Positions 5,531 to 6,155 of a DNA stretch of 6,155 bases are shown piece after piece. A model generated the notes under the pieces. The model saw only the letters and a list, made by a program, of their open reading frames with translations. It was not told the DNA's origin and made no database searches. The position numbers and the translations under genes were made by a program. The stretch covers positions 1 to 6,155 of the forward strand of contig JAFNWA010000211.1 in assembly GCA_017383665.1 (NCBI GenBank), written 5' to 3'. Each line of letters opens with the position of its first letter. Within the stretch, counting starts at the first letter, position 1. This DNA comes from Bacteroidaceae bacterium (GTDB lineage Bacteria; Bacteroidota; Bacteroidia; Bacteroidales; Bacteroidaceae).

Positions 5531-6155
5531 TTATGCACCTGCGATGATTTCTATCATTCTGTTCTTGTGGAAATATTCGCGTGCAAGACGCTGCAACTCG
5601 GCCGGAGTTACAGATTTTATTTCATCGACATACCTGTTTACAGACTCGAAATCAGCACCTGACAACCAAGTATTTATAAACACTTCTGACTTTGCCGACT
5701 GTCCCTCATACTCACGGCAGAGTTCTCCCATGATGTAATTCCTGACAAGTTCTATCTCAGACTCTTCAATCGGCTCATTAGAAAGTCGTTCAATTTCGCG
5801 GTACACTTCATTGATAAGCGGCTCGACATATCCGGTTGCGGTTTCCGAACTAATCATGAAGGCGTTCCTGTGACCATAGGCATCGAGTTCGGCTGCGATG
5901 TGATAGGTATAACCGTTCTCTTCGCGAATATTGCTCATTAGGCGGCTACCGAAATATCCACCTAGAAGCACACACAGAAAACGAAACTTGTAAAAATCGG
6001 GGTGCACGGTATCCATAGCCATAAAGCCTATCTTCACCGCACTCTGCATAGTATCAGGAACCGGAACGATGTGACGGCCGGGCTGTGGTTTTGGGGATGC
6101 AGTCTCAACAGGAAGAGAGAGAGCTCCACAGCCCCATGATTCTTTACCAAAACCG
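5531..6155 (-). CDS. M16 family zinc peptidase, C-terminal part (5' end beyond window)
   Basis: The frame is open to the window edge, so the start is not visible; an internal ATG at 6049 is not the true start. About 208 residues are seen. The visible sequence is the C-terminal M16 domain: PQPGRHIVPVPDTMQSAVKIG, shortened here to its key elements (a Gln followed by the beta strand AVKIGF), then the FLCVLLGGYFGSRLMSNIRE segment ending in the conserved REENGYTYHI. The R and Y of R-E-x-x-G-Y-x-Y are the substrate-binding residues conserved in this half. The HxxEH zinc site would lie in the N-terminal half and cannot be checked. Bacteroidales M16 proteins are often periplasmic or membrane-anchored and encoded in pairs. 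The 210-bp gap to the MORN gene and the promoter box there suggest a separate transcript. No convincing terminator follows its stop. Confidence 0.9.
   Translation of the reverse strand, partial: GFGKESWGCGALSLPVETASPKPQPGRHIVPVPDTMQSAVKIGFMAMDTVHPDFYKFRFLCVLLGGYFGSRLMSNIREENGYTYHIAAELDAYGHRNAFMISSETATGYVEPLINEVYREIERLSNEPIEESEIELVRNYIMGELCREYEGQSAKSEVFINTWLSGADFESVNRYVDEIKSVTPAELQRLAREYFHKNRMIEIIAGA

Noticed and set aside
1..6155. CRISPR array, tRNA, rRNA, transposase or phage genes
   Set aside because: I looked on both strands and saw no spaced identical repeats of CRISPR type, no cloverleaf or rRNA sequence and no mobile-element protein.

Overview
The window looks like Bacteroidales chromosome (Bacteroides/Prevotella-type; I cannot assign a genus). 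Three things point there. The glycogen branching enzyme is of the GBE1-like form these bacteria carry. The gene starts have A-rich leaders with no Shine-Dalgarno sequence. The best promoter candidates match the Bacteroidetes -7 box TAnnTTTG rather than a sigma70 -10 box. Nearly all coding capacity is on the minus strand, so the genes below are described from high to low coordinates.

At the right edge (5531-6155) is the 3' end of an M16 (insulinase/pitrilysin-type) peptidase gene that continues beyond the window. A gap of about 210 bp follows, with a -7-type promoter box at 5464-5471 and a structured leader of about 135 nt. Next comes a tight four-gene unit. (1) A secreted protein of 14 exactly in-register 23-residue MORN repeats (4101-5321). 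(2) After 11 nt, a YhcH/NanQ (DUF386) family protein (3640-4089). (3) After 33 nt, glgB, the 1,4-alpha-glucan branching enzyme (1600-3606). (4) Overlapping glgB by 4 nt (ATGA), a five-helix membrane protein with a probable periplasmic helical domain (446-1603). The spacing strongly suggests one transcript. GlgB is the only member whose reaction is certain. The combination of a secreted MORN protein, a sugar anomerase-like protein, a branching enzyme and a membrane protein is not a pathway I recognise.

The left end (55-445) appears non-coding and is rich in structure. A 13-bp word (consensus AAAGGGGTACTTC) occurs four times in direct and inverted orientation. Two of the copies form a strong intrinsic terminator for the minus-strand operon (13-bp stem, GTGA loop, T8). 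A neighbouring copy can compete for the same arm. A possible promoter at 322-353 would produce a RNA of about 94 nt ending exactly at that terminator, so a small RNA is conceivable. The first 54 bases may be the tail of a convergent plus-strand gene.
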